From an uncultured bacterium (GTDB taxonomy: Bacteria > Cyanobacteriota > Vampirovibrionia > Gastranaerophilales > Gastranaerophilaceae), in NCBI GenBank assembly GCA_902761735.1, contig CACWLL010000008.1:16622-80621 (forward strand): 64,000 nucleotides of DNA. Direction: 5' to 3'. The notes below the pieces were generated by a model. That model had not been told where the DNA came from. It saw nothing but the letters and a program-made list of their open reading frames with translations, and searched no databases. Positions 47,201-54,628 of this stretch are shown here, piece after piece. Position numbers and translations under genes: made by a program. Numbering within the stretch: the first letter of the stretch is position 1; every line of letters begins with the position of its first letter.

Positions 47201-47657
47201 CTGCGCCGATTGATGATGTAAGAGCATTTGCAAATTTCAATTGTGAGCTTTTTACGATATTTGTAACCGCGGACATTTTTGCCGGATAAAAAAACGCTGC
47301 TCCACAACCTAAAATAAATGAAAACGTATAAATTAATTTCACATTTATAACAGGTAATAAAAATATTGCAATACATATTGTAATTGCCCTGAACAAGCAA
47401 CTTATTGCAAGAATTGTTTTTCTGGAAAATCTGTCACACAATGCTCCGGAAAATGGACTGATTAAAAATTGAGGAAGTAAAAATGCAAAAAACATTATTG
47501 CAATTGATTTTCCTGCACTTCCGGATATTAATAATAATAAAGCAACCATTAAAAATTGAACTATCGCATCTGCAAAATGTGATAATATTTGACCTATAAA
47601 TAATTTATTAAACTCTATATTCGCAAGTGGTCCAAATTTTTTCTTTATCATTTCCAT
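44187..47657 (-). CDS. MFS transporter / lysophospholipid acyltransferase / acyl-ACP synthetase fusion (LplT-Aas type)
   Basis: 1156 residues in three modules. Residues about 1-400 are a 12-segment MFS transporter of the LplT type. Residues about 410-590 are a PlsC acyltransferase with NHTGHLDPF (H-x4-D) and FPEGKFTSDG. Residues about 600-1156 are an AMP-forming acyl-ACP synthetase with YTSGTTGNPKGVMI, GYGLTETSP and GRIKNMIVLGGGKKIFP. In E. coli the same steps are split between LplT and Aas; together they flip lysophospholipid inward and re-acylate it. AGGAGAG upstream supports the start. Such fusions occur in other bacteria. Confidence 0.9.
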   Translation of the reverse strand: MEMIKKKFGPLANIEFNKLFIGQILSHFADAIVQFLMVALLLLISGSAGKSIAIMFFAFLLPQFLISPFSGALCDRFSRKTILAISCLFRAITICIAIFLLPVINVKLIYTFSFILGCGAAFFYPAKMSAVTNIVKSSQLKFANALTSSIGAVALLFGAFISNYYISLGSVKALIVIAGMYFIAALFMITLKFNIPQKSFVTDKTKNNIIQAFNYLQNHKKALYLVGLSICIQFIVAVFSNSLNALITDYYGLTFDKLTYLRTLLGIGIIGGMGVTLYFARFMRVPHLFASGFIILCITLVTAPLCKSISTAWAWLIPIGMADAVVVVMLDTILQKITPDRVRGKVFGLQLTLSTLSFLIGTIIVAHIIGFINPLSVFRGIAILSFVMAALVLVFDKSFRYLLLKATLGQIFLTLFCYRVEGVENIPRKGKVILAGNHTGHLDPFIVQMATNRQLWFVTGPAAFKVPIVRHLLKYYNVLPLKFGKGIEAIESAVNKLNGGEAVIIFPEGKFTSDGNLCKFNRGVGLMAKQADCPIVPFAIKGGFETWGKTRKLPKLFNTIVIQFGQPVKELERDEKEIAHELQTRVNFMKNSLERRAFYNIKHHLHTNFLDLMREKGDIYGQVKALSLKTKDGYEELSYIEISRLAKKFANYLIESYGIQRNDRIAIICESRPEFSIGMFGSIQTGAITVPLDVKLTVPEHTHILNDCNPRILLCSSHYLEHAIEVKNNVKSIEQIYVLDDEEREHIEIPSVSALESDIEKDLGRPRSLDETALIVYTSGTTGNPKGVMISFGNIYSQLRDFEAMFKLSEKNTLLSILPLNHLLELDCGFFGMLYMGARVVYIKSLNPKELTSTMKEKGITNMIVVPLVAKMLKNSIDKQIKKQPQTAQTAFNIMYKTAKFVPRKIRRMMFKSVIDGLGGKLECFICGGAPLEDNVAEFFERIGVPVFQGYGLTETSPTISTNRYGHAKIGTVGQALPSVTVKIADNGEILATGPNVMQGYYGKPEMTKEVIDEDGWFHTGDIGEIDKDGFIKITGRIKNMIVLGGGKKIFPEEVEAVLEVSPFVKELCVMSLTIKSGNKAGTEEVGVIITPSDELAKKSDEEIQKILEEEVKILSEKNLAPYKTPTVVVIHRDELPKTSTRKVKRKDLKKWYESL

Positions 47658-47767
47658 GTAACTCTCTCCTGAAAATTAAATGCTTTTATTCTTTTTATTA
47701 TACTTTTTCCGGAAATCAAAAACAATTATTTTACAATAATTATAATCCTTTTCCTGAGCAAATTTAC

Positions 47768-47796
47768 TTGACATAAAACCTCAAAAATTTTAAAAT
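47768..47796 (+). promoter_or_regulatory. promoter of folK, leaderless
   Basis: Consensus TTGACA at 47768-47773, 17-nt spacer, TAAAAT at 47791-47796. The -10 ends 6 nt before the ATG at 47803, so transcription should begin at the start codon. This is the best-supported leaderless promoter of the window. Confidence 0.72.
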
Positions 47797-47802
47797 AGCT
47801 GT

Positions 47803-48309
47803 ATGGCAATAGTTTATTTAAGCTTAGGCTCCAATCAAGGGGACAGAATTGGTTACGTACAGCAAGCAACAAGTTTGCTGAATTTGACTGAGAATATTAC
47901 GGTAGTAAGAACCTCTGCTTTTTATGAAACCGAACCTTGGAATATGACGACTGATACATGGTTTGTAAATGCTGTAATTGAAATTAAAACCTCTTTACCT
48001 CCTGAAGATTTACTTTTTGAGTGTCAAAGAATTGAACGACAGCTTGGCAGAACGCCTAAAGAAACCGCCGGATATGCAGATCGAACAATTGATATTGATA
48101 TTTTGTTTTACAACAAAGAAATTATAAACAATGAAACTTTAACTATTCCGCATAAATATTTACACTTAAGAGCTTTTACTCTTGTTCCTTTGCTTGAGTT
48201 AATTCCTGATTTTGAACATCCTATATTACATAAAACTATAAGTGAATTACATAACGATTTAGAAAATCCTGAAATGGTGTTTTTATATGGCACAAGAGTT
48301 GATATCTAA
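47803..48309 (+). CDS. folK: 2-amino-4-hydroxy-6-hydroxymethyldihydropteridine pyrophosphokinase
   Basis: 168 residues; adds pyrophosphate to the pterin in folate synthesis. Family blocks: VYLSLGSNQGDR (about 3-14), SAFYETEPW, FVNAVIEIKT and the Mg site region RTIDIDILFYN, with late IPHKYLHLRAFTLVPL. There is no Shine-Dalgarno; the promoter places the first base at the ATG. The 3' end overlaps the flavoprotein gene by 23 nt. No folP or folB is adjacent. Confidence 0.96.
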   Translation: MAIVYLSLGSNQGDRIGYVQQATSLLNLTENITVVRTSAFYETEPWNMTTDTWFVNAVIEIKTSLPPEDLLFECQRIERQLGRTPKETAGYADRTIDIDILFYNKEIINNETLTIPHKYLHLRAFTLVPLLELIPDFEHPILHKTISELHNDLENPEMVFLYGTRVDI

Positions 48310-49426
48310 AATTGCCGTTATCGGCGGCGGCCCTGCAGGTTGTTTTTGTGCATATAATTTGCAAAAAAACTTTGATATCACTTTATTTGAAAGCGGAAAA
48401 CCGCTTGCAACACTCCTTCCTACCGGCGGAGGAAGATGTAATTTTGCTCATTTTGAATTTGATAATAAAGAATTAGCAAAAAATTATCCTCGTGGTGAAA
48501 AGTTTTTGTATTCCGTTTTTTCAAAATTTTCTACCGGAGATACTTTAGCTTTTTTTGATTCAATAGGGGTAAAAAGTTATGTCCAAGACGATATGAGAGT
48601 TTTTCCTCAATCAAATAGTGCTTCTGATGTTAGAGAAAAATTTTTAAATGCCTTAAATAAAACCAAAATCAAAAAAGAACGAGTTTTACGTATTAATAAA
48701 AACCCTCTCACTGTTGTAACAGACTGCGGCAGTTATACATTTGATAAAATTGTAATTGCTGTTGGAGGGCACAATGGTTATGATTGCGCAAAATTTTTGG
48801 GTCATAATATTATTGAGCCAAAACCTGCTCTTACAGGATTAAAAACAAAAGAAAGTTTTAAAAAACTTAGCGGTGTTTGCATAAAAAATGTAAATTCATG
48901 CGGATTTAATGATAATATTTTATTTACTCATGAGGGTATTTCCGGACCGCTTATATATAAAATATCCTCAATTAAAGCTCATGATAAATTTCCTTATTGT
49001 ATAACACTTAATTTAATTGATAATATCAACTTGCAAGAAGATTTAAACAATAATCCGCATAAAAACATTAAAAATTTGCTTGCAAAATATCTACCAAAAT
49101 CATTTTGTGAATATTTATTAGAAAATTGTAATATCAATGGGGAAACAAAATCTCATTTAATTAACGGCAAAACAAGAGATAAAATACTTGATAAATTACA
49201 CAATTTTTCTGTTACTGTTATTTCTTCTGTTAAAGACGGTGAAGTAGTGACTTCCGGCGGTGTTAATTTAAACGAAATAAATCCGAAAACAATGGAATCA
49301 AAACTTGTTGAAGGTGTTTATTTTTGTGGTGAAGTTCTTGATATCGACGGTTTTTGCGGAGGGTATAATTTGCAAAATTGTTGGTCTACGGCATTTGTTG
49401 CAGCTGAAGGAATTAAAAATTCATAA
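48287..49426 (+). CDS. HI0933/BaiN-type NAD(P)/FAD-dependent oxidoreductase
   Basis: 379 residues. The FAD-binding start is IAVIGGGPAGCFCAYNL (about 8-24). The family hallmark LLPTGGGRCNFAH is near 42-54, and the C-terminal flavin block reads GVYFCGEVLDIDGFCGGYNL in parts. The physiological substrate of this family is mostly unknown; one gut member (BaiN) acts in bile-acid metabolism, which should not be assumed here. It overlaps the folK end by 23 nt and converges on ftsQ with no gap. Confidence 0.88.
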   Translation: MAQELISKIAVIGGGPAGCFCAYNLQKNFDITLFESGKPLATLLPTGGGRCNFAHFEFDNKELAKNYPRGEKFLYSVFSKFSTGDTLAFFDSIGVKSYVQDDMRVFPQSNSASDVREKFLNALNKTKIKKERVLRINKNPLTVVTDCGSYTFDKIVIAVGGHNGYDCAKFLGHNIIEPKPALTGLKTKESFKKLSGVCIKNVNSCGFNDNILFTHEGISGPLIYKISSIKAHDKFPYCITLNLIDNINLQEDLNNNPHKNIKNLLAKYLPKSFCEYLLENCNINGETKSHLINGKTRDKILDKLHNFSVTVISSVKDGEVVTSGGVNLNEINPKTMESKLVEGVYFCGEVLDIDGFCGGYNLQNCWSTAFVAAEGIKNS

Positions 49427-50293
49427 CTATTTTAATTTTAAATAATTTACTTTTTCCCAACTGATATCTAAATATTGAACTTTTGTATTTATTAATTTTA
49501 TTTGAGGAAGAATTGACGGTATTCTTTTTATTCTCTCATAAACACTGCTATCCGGTTTTCCTATACGTATTTTAGTAGTTTTTACTTTTGCATAAATATC
49601 ATTTGGATTACGAAAATCTATATATTCTAACGGTTCCTCCGCATAAAGTTCAATTTGTTCCGCAATCTTTTGTATTTCTTGAACTTTTGCCAAATTCCAT
49701 TTTGTATAACTGTTTTCTCCACCATATTTTGTGATTACTTTTATTGTTTTTATATCAGGATTTAGAGGCATAAATTCATGTCCGATAAGTACACCGTCTT
49801 CTGCAAATGCCCCTACAACAGGTGTTTTTTCATCCAGTGCAATTGATAATATCGGATTGCGTTCTTTTACTATTATTTGTAATCTTGCAGGAAAGGCATA
49901 TCTGCGTATATAAACTTCTTTTATTGGTCTTAATTTTTTTATATCACGTTCTATATCATCAGTTCTTATCATATAAATTGGTTTATCCGGAACTTTATGG
50001 AGTTTTAAAAATGCAAGTATACGATTTGATTTTACTATTTTATTATTTTTTATAATTATATTGTTATTTACGGTAGTAAATGTATTTTGAGGTAAATACC
50101 ATTGCGGTAATTTTGATACATAACCAAGAATTAATAATAAGAAAATTGTCATGAAAAAACGAAACGTCTTTCTCAGTGCCGTTTGTTTTCTACGACTGTT
50201 TCGAACTTTTCTTGATTTACGAACCCGCTTTATTATTTTTGCGGTATCTACAATTTGTTCTTCTTGATTATTTTCCTGATTATTATTTTCCAT
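49427..50293 (-). CDS. ftsQ: cell division protein FtsQ/DivIB
   Basis: 288 residues. A basic cytoplasmic N-terminus (RVRKSRKVRNSRRKQ, about 24-38) precedes one membrane segment at about 46-62 (RFFMTIFLLLILGYVS). The periplasmic POTRA domain follows (about 75-150; IKEVYIRRYAFPARLQIIVKERNP), then the FtsQ beta domain. It links early and late divisome proteins. The identity is strengthened by the upstream murC-murB-ddl order. ftsA and ftsZ, often next, are not adjacent. The stop abuts the convergent flavoprotein gene. Confidence 0.9.
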   Translation of the reverse strand: MENNNQENNQEEQIVDTAKIIKRVRKSRKVRNSRRKQTALRKTFRFFMTIFLLLILGYVSKLPQWYLPQNTFTTVNNNIIIKNNKIVKSNRILAFLKLHKVPDKPIYMIRTDDIERDIKKLRPIKEVYIRRYAFPARLQIIVKERNPILSIALDEKTPVVGAFAEDGVLIGHEFMPLNPDIKTIKVITKYGGENSYTKWNLAKVQEIQKIAEQIELYAEEPLEYIDFRNPNDIYAKVKTTKIRIGKPDSSVYERIKRIPSILPQIKLINTKVQYLDISWEKVNYLKLK

Positions 50294-50295
50294 AT

Positions 50296-51249
50296 TTATT
50301 TATTTAATCCTGCACTGTTTAATATTAATAGTACTAATTCATCATAATTGATACCCATTGCAGCAGCTTGTGCAGGCAAATCACTTGTTTCTGTCATTCC
50401 CGGACTTGTATTGATTTCAAGAAAATACGGTTTATCATTCATAACCATAAAATCAACACGGGAAACTCCGGAACATCCTGCTGTTTCATGTGCCTTAACT
50501 GCAATTTCTTTTATATGTTTTGTTGCTTCATTTGACAATGCAGTAGAAGGAACAATAAAATCAGACATGCCTTTAGTGTATTTTGCTTCAAAATCATACC
50601 ATTCATTTTTTGGTCTTATTTCAAGAATTTCTGTTGCAAAGGCTTTTCCGTCTTTTTCTAACACGCCGACAGTAATAAAGAAACCATCTATAAATTCTTC
50701 AATCAAAACATCCGCATTAAATTTTGTTGCTTCGTTATATGCAGGCACAAGTTCTTCAGGAGTATTTACTTTTGTCATACCAAAACTTGAACCTTCGGAC
50801 ACAGGTTTCGTTATTAAAGGATAATTTAAACCTTCACATGCCTTTACTACATCCTCGCCTTTTCTGACAAAAACAGATTTTATAAGCGGAATATCTTTAC
50901 ATGTTGATAATACTCTTTTTGTATATTCTTTATTCATGCAAATTGCACTTGCCATAACACCGCATCCTGCATATGGAATTTTTAAAACTTCCAATATTCC
51001 TTGAATACAACCATCTTCACCGTATTTTCCATGTAATGCATTAAATGCATAATCAAATTTGCCATCTGACAATTTTTGAGCAATATTTTTATCTACTTCA
51101 ACTAATTCAGCATTATCATAACCTAACCTTTTTAATGCTTCATAACAACCTTTTCCCGAGCGTTTTGATACTTCTGCTTCGGATGACATCCCTCCGCATA
51201 ACACTGCTATTTTGGATTTTTTATCTATTTTATATTCAATATTTTGCAT
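50296..51249 (-). CDS. ddl: D-alanine--D-alanine ligase
   Basis: 317 residues, ATP-grasp fold. Blocks: VLCGGMSSEAEVSKRSG (about 15-31), ALHGKYGEDGCIQGILE, LITKPVSEGSSFGMTKV, GVSRVDFMVM and the metal-binding FLEINTSPGMTETS. It makes the D-Ala-D-Ala dipeptide for peptidoglycan. The start overlaps murB by 25 nt and ftsQ follows 2 nt after the stop, a tight operon. The Tyr of the vancomycin-sensitive type is probably the Y in TKGMSDFIVP's preceding segment; this was not checked in detail. Confidence 0.96.
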   Translation of the reverse strand: MQNIEYKIDKKSKIAVLCGGMSSEAEVSKRSGKGCYEALKRLGYDNAELVEVDKNIAQKLSDGKFDYAFNALHGKYGEDGCIQGILEVLKIPYAGCGVMASAICMNKEYTKRVLSTCKDIPLIKSVFVRKGEDVVKACEGLNYPLITKPVSEGSSFGMTKVNTPEELVPAYNEATKFNADVLIEEFIDGFFITVGVLEKDGKAFATEILEIRPKNEWYDFEAKYTKGMSDFIVPSTALSNEATKHIKEIAVKAHETAGCSGVSRVDFMVMNDKPYFLEINTSPGMTETSDLPAQAAAMGINYDELVLLILNSAGLNK

Positions 51250-52142
51250 AATTCTGCCTCTCTTTTATTTTTATTACCTAAATATTTTACCTCAGGTTTT
51301 AATTCAATACCAAATTTTTCTTTTACCTTAACATACATATTGTATATTACATTCAATACGTCTTCAGAAGTTCCGTTTTTGTTATTTACTATAAAATTTG
51401 CATGATTTTCCCACACTTTTACATTTCCGGAAGAAATATTTTTTGCACCGGATTCTTCTAGTAGTTTTCCGGCAGAATTTCCTTCTGGATTTCTGAATAC
51501 ACTTCCGCAATTAGGTAGAGCAAGTGATGGTTGATGTTTTTTACGGAATTCTAAATTTTCTTCCATTTTATTTTTTATTTCTTCAGGAGATTTTTCATCT
51601 AATAAAAATTCTGCACCTAAAACATAAATTTTTTCTTTTTGGCAAATTGAAGTTCTATATGAAAATTTCATATCATCTTTTTTTAAATCAAAAACACCTT
51701 TTTCTTGTGAAAAACATTTCACTTTAACTAATTTATCACTTATACATTGACCGTTTGCAGATGCATTCATATAAATATTTCCACCTAATGAACCCGGAAA
51801 ACCTATCATAAATTCAAAACCGCTTAATCCATGTTTTTGAGCAATTTGTGCAAGTTTTGGACCTTTTATTCCACAATCAGCATAAATACTATTTTTGTCT
51901 GTAATTATGTTATTCATTTTTGATGTAATTATGACAACACCATCAAAACCATCTGAGGAGACTAATGTGTTAGAAAAATTACCCAGAACTTCAAATTTTT
52001 TTTCACAAGAACAAACTTGTACAAATTCTTCTATTGACTTTGGAAAATATACTTTTTTTATTTTTCCGCCAATTTTAAAACTTGTGAGATTTTTTACATC
52101 GAAATTTTCTTCAACTTCAACGTGCAACTTCCACAACCTCAT
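51225..52142 (-). CDS. murB: UDP-N-acetylenolpyruvoylglucosamine reductase
   Basis: 305 residues, the shorter (type II) size. FAD-binding motifs: NLTSFKIGGK near 18-27, GFPGSLGGNIYMNASANG near 120-137. Catalytic Ser in NCGSVFRNP (about 212-220) and Glu in the final LKPEVKYLG. It makes UDP-MurNAc. It overlaps murC by 26 nt and ddl by 25 nt, so the four genes are translationally coupled. Confidence 0.95.
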   Translation of the reverse strand: MRLWKLHVEVEENFDVKNLTSFKIGGKIKKVYFPKSIEEFVQVCSCEKKFEVLGNFSNTLVSSDGFDGVVIITSKMNNIITDKNSIYADCGIKGPKLAQIAQKHGLSGFEFMIGFPGSLGGNIYMNASANGQCISDKLVKVKCFSQEKGVFDLKKDDMKFSYRTSICQKEKIYVLGAEFLLDEKSPEEIKNKMEENLEFRKKHQPSLALPNCGSVFRNPEGNSAGKLLEESGAKNISSGNVKVWENHANFIVNNKNGTSEDVLNVIYNMYVKVKEKFGIELKPEVKYLGNKNKREAELCKILNIK

Positions 52143-53499
52143 TATTTATTTTTAAAAGTTCTTTATTTAAAGAAATAATTGTTCCTGCACCAAGTCCAAT
52201 AACTACATCGCCATTTTTAAGTGTTGGAAAAAGCTGTTCTGCAACTTCTTGCATAGAGCCGGACATATGTTCACATGGAACAGATATTTTTTCTGATAAC
52301 TCTTTTGTAAATTTATCGGAATTTATACCGTCAATTACATCTTCTGAAGCTGCATATACATCTGTAACAACAACCCTGTCAACATTATCAAATGCAGATA
52401 AAAAATCATTCCATAAATTTTTTAATCTGCTGTACCTGTGTGGTTGAAAAACAGCAATTATATTTTTATTCTTAAAACTGCCTGCTGATGATAAAGCAGC
52501 TTTTATTTCTGTCGGATGATGAGCGTAATCATCATACAAAGATATTCCTCTGAATTCACCGGCTTTTTGAAATCTTCTGCCCATACCGGTGAATGTTGCA
52601 AAATGAGGTTTTATAACATTTATATCAATACCTGCCTGATGTAAACTTGCAAACACTGCCAGCGAATTATAAACATTATGTTTACCTTTTATGATTATTT
52701 TTAAATCCGTTAATTTTTCATTTTTATAATATATATCAAATTTTGTATAATCTTCTTCAAAAACTATATTTTTTGCAACATAATCTGCACCATCAGAAAG
52801 TCCAAATGTCATTGTTTTATGACTATGAAGTTTCATTGAATTTTTGCAATCATAATTTACAAGAACAATTCCGTCATCAGGCATTTTTGAAATAAATTTT
52901 TCAAATGTTTCAAGTATTGATTTTAATCCGTCTTTATAAAAATCAAGATGGTCGGCTTCAAGATTGTTTATTACACAAATATTCGGAACATATTTAGTAA
53001 TGGTACCATCACTCTCATCAAGTTCGGCAGCAAAGTATTTTCCGTTTTGACAATGAGCATTCGTATCTAATTCAGGAATAATACCACCAACAACATATGA
53101 AGGTTTTAATCCTGCTTTTTCTAAAACATAAGAACTTAAACCGCTGGTAGTTGTTTTTCCGTGAGTACCGGAATAACCTAAGAAAAATTTACCTTCACGA
53201 GAAATCTCTGCTAACAAATCTGAACGATGGTATATTGGTAAACCAAGTTCTTTTGCTCTTATTATTTCCGGATTTGTATCTCTTATTGCAGTACTTGCTA
53301 TAACGACAGCATTATTTGGTACATTATCTGCATTATGACCAATATAAACTTTTGCACCAATACTTTTTAATTTTTGTACATACTTACTGTCACAAACATC
53401 TGATCCTGAAACTTCGCAGCCGTTTTCTAGCAAATATTTTGCTAACCCGCTCATTCCAACACCGCCAATTGCTATAAAATGATATTTTTTATTATTCAA
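52117..53499 (-). CDS. murC: UDP-N-acetylmuramate--L-alanine ligase
   Basis: 460 residues from a TTG start with AGGGAA upstream. N-terminal dinucleotide-like motif IAIGGVGMSGLAKYLL (about 9-24), ATP site GYSGTHGKTTTSGL (about 108-121), ELDESDGTI, and YDDYAHHPTEIKA. It adds L-Ala to UDP-MurNAc. First gene of murC-murB-ddl-ftsQ. The non-ATG start may keep its translation moderate. Confidence 0.96.
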   Translation of the reverse strand: MNNKKYHFIAIGGVGMSGLAKYLLENGCEVSGSDVCDSKYVQKLKSIGAKVYIGHNADNVPNNAVVIASTAIRDTNPEIIRAKELGLPIYHRSDLLAEISREGKFFLGYSGTHGKTTTSGLSSYVLEKAGLKPSYVVGGIIPELDTNAHCQNGKYFAAELDESDGTITKYVPNICVINNLEADHLDFYKDGLKSILETFEKFISKMPDDGIVLVNYDCKNSMKLHSHKTMTFGLSDGADYVAKNIVFEEDYTKFDIYYKNEKLTDLKIIIKGKHNVYNSLAVFASLHQAGIDINVIKPHFATFTGMGRRFQKAGEFRGISLYDDYAHHPTEIKAALSSAGSFKNKNIIAVFQPHRYSRLKNLWNDFLSAFDNVDRVVVTDVYAASEDVIDGINSDKFTKELSEKISVPCEHMSGSMQEVAEQLFPTLKNGDVVIGLGAGTIISLNKELLKINNEVVEVAR

Positions 53500-53721
53500 A
53501 ATTTATATTCCCTAGTCTTTTTATTACTACTTTTTTATTATATTACATAAATTTTTTGGAGTGTGTAATGTTATTAATTTTTTACATTATTTTGATTTTT
53601 ATTTTTATAAAAATAATTATTTAAAACTAATTCTTTTTGGTAATTGAAAAATTTCATAAAAAGAGTTAAAATTTAAAATATCAAAATGGTGTATTAAAAA
53701 TATCGTGCGAAGGAGTAGGTA

Positions 53722-53880
53722 ATGGAAACAGTAACAAAAGCTACAAGTCCTAAGAAATGCAAATCTAAATTCAATGATGAATTTGATCAGTATCTGAAAA
53801 AACAGTGCATGAAAACCACATTTAATGGTGTAGAATTAGAAACATTCTCTTGGTACAAAAAAGTTTTAGGTTTGGCGTAA
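53722..53880 (+). CDS. small protein, 52 aa
   Basis: GAAGGAG lies 6 nt before the ATG, and a strong terminator follows 70 nt after the stop. Product: METVTKATSPKKCKSKFNDE, then a short helical part with DQYLKKQCMKTTFNGVELET and an aromatic end (FSWYKKVLGLA). Two cysteines, basic N-terminus. The complete ribosome site and terminator argue for a real gene. Function unknown. Confidence 0.65.
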   Translation: METVTKATSPKKCKSKFNDEFDQYLKKQCMKTTFNGVELETFSWYKKVLGLA

Positions 53881-53949
53881 ACTGAACTTAAAAATATAAA
53901 CTTGTATTTCGGAATACACATGTTAAGAACATGATTGTATGCCCGATTT

Positions 53950-53978
53950 AAAGGTCTGCCAAATTGCAGACCTTTTTT
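53950..53978 (+). terminator. Rho-independent terminator
   Basis: AAAGGTCTGC (53950-53959), 6-nt loop, GCAGACCTTT (53966-53975), then TTT. Perfect 10-bp stem. Confidence 0.92.
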
Positions 53979-54099
53979 AAATACAGAAAGTTCACAGCTT
54001 TAAAATATTTCTTTTTTGCAAAAAAATTTTTAATTTTTATTATTTATTATAATATATATTATATAAATTAATAAAATAATCATCATCATAAGCAATAAA

Positions 54100-54275
54100 A
54101 ATTTGTAGAAAATTTGTAAAACAATGGTTATAACAAAATAAAAAATATAAAAAATTTGTAGAAAACCATAATAAAAAAATTAAATAAAATAAAATAAAAA
54201 AATAAAATAATAATAAATATAAAAAAATGTAGAAAACAAATCTGTTTTCTACATAATTACAATAATTTTCTACAA
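54100..54275. repeat. AT-rich region with five GTAGAAAA repeats
   Basis: This is the AT-richest stretch of the window. GTAGAAAA occurs at 54105-54112, 54158-54165 and 54229-54236 (+) and as its complement TTTTCTAC at 54245-54252 and 54266-54273. The context is often AAATTTGTAGAAAA. The third and fourth copies form an 11-bp hairpin (ATGTAGAAAAC 54227-54237 with GTTTTCTACAT 54244-54254). No DnaA boxes of the TTATCCACA type were seen. Possible regulator array; purpose unknown. Confidence 0.55.
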
Positions 54276-54293
54276 GTTGGAAAAAGGAGTATA

Positions 54294-54524
54294 TTACATT
54301 GCATTTACGTTTGGTTTTCCTACAATATTTATTAATACATCAATAACTTTAGGCATTTGACATTTGAAAGAATAATTACCGTTTTTAAGTGAGCATTTTT
54401 TACAATCACAATTAATAGAATAACATTCTAACGCTTGTTCGGTCCAAGTTTGCGTAATAGAATTTGATAATTCACCATCTGTTCCAGGTGTATAGTAATC
54501 AATAATTTTATCATCTTCTCTCAT
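54294..54524 (-). CDS. small Cys-cluster protein, 76 aa
   Basis: The ATG at 54524 has GGTGAG just upstream; an in-frame TTG 51 nt earlier has only a distant site. The middle holds WTEQALECYSINCDCKKC, a tight C-x4-C-x-C-x2-C cluster, and a fifth Cys follows in SFKCQMPKVIDVLI. Spacing suggests a zinc or iron-sulphur binding site attached to a short helical end. It is divergent from the U32 gene. The GTAGAAAA array lies just downstream of its stop. Function unknown. Confidence 0.6.
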   Translation of the reverse strand: MREDDKIIDYYTPGTDGELSNSITQTWTEQALECYSINCDCKKCSLKNGNYSFKCQMPKVIDVLINIVGKPNVNAM

Positions 54525-54628
54525 ACTCACCGCCGAAAACTTAATACCTAACCCACTATCATTATAATCTGTCAAATTTTATTTTTAATCCTTTATTTGA
54601 ATGATATTTTTTGTTATCATAATTTTTA

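Noticed and set aside
54100..54275. CRISPR array
   Set aside because: The repeated unit is only 8 bases, spacing is irregular and orientation is mixed.
54000..54290. Replication origin
   Set aside because: The region is AT-rich with repeats, but no DnaA boxes were seen and dnaA is not adjacent; evidence is insufficient.
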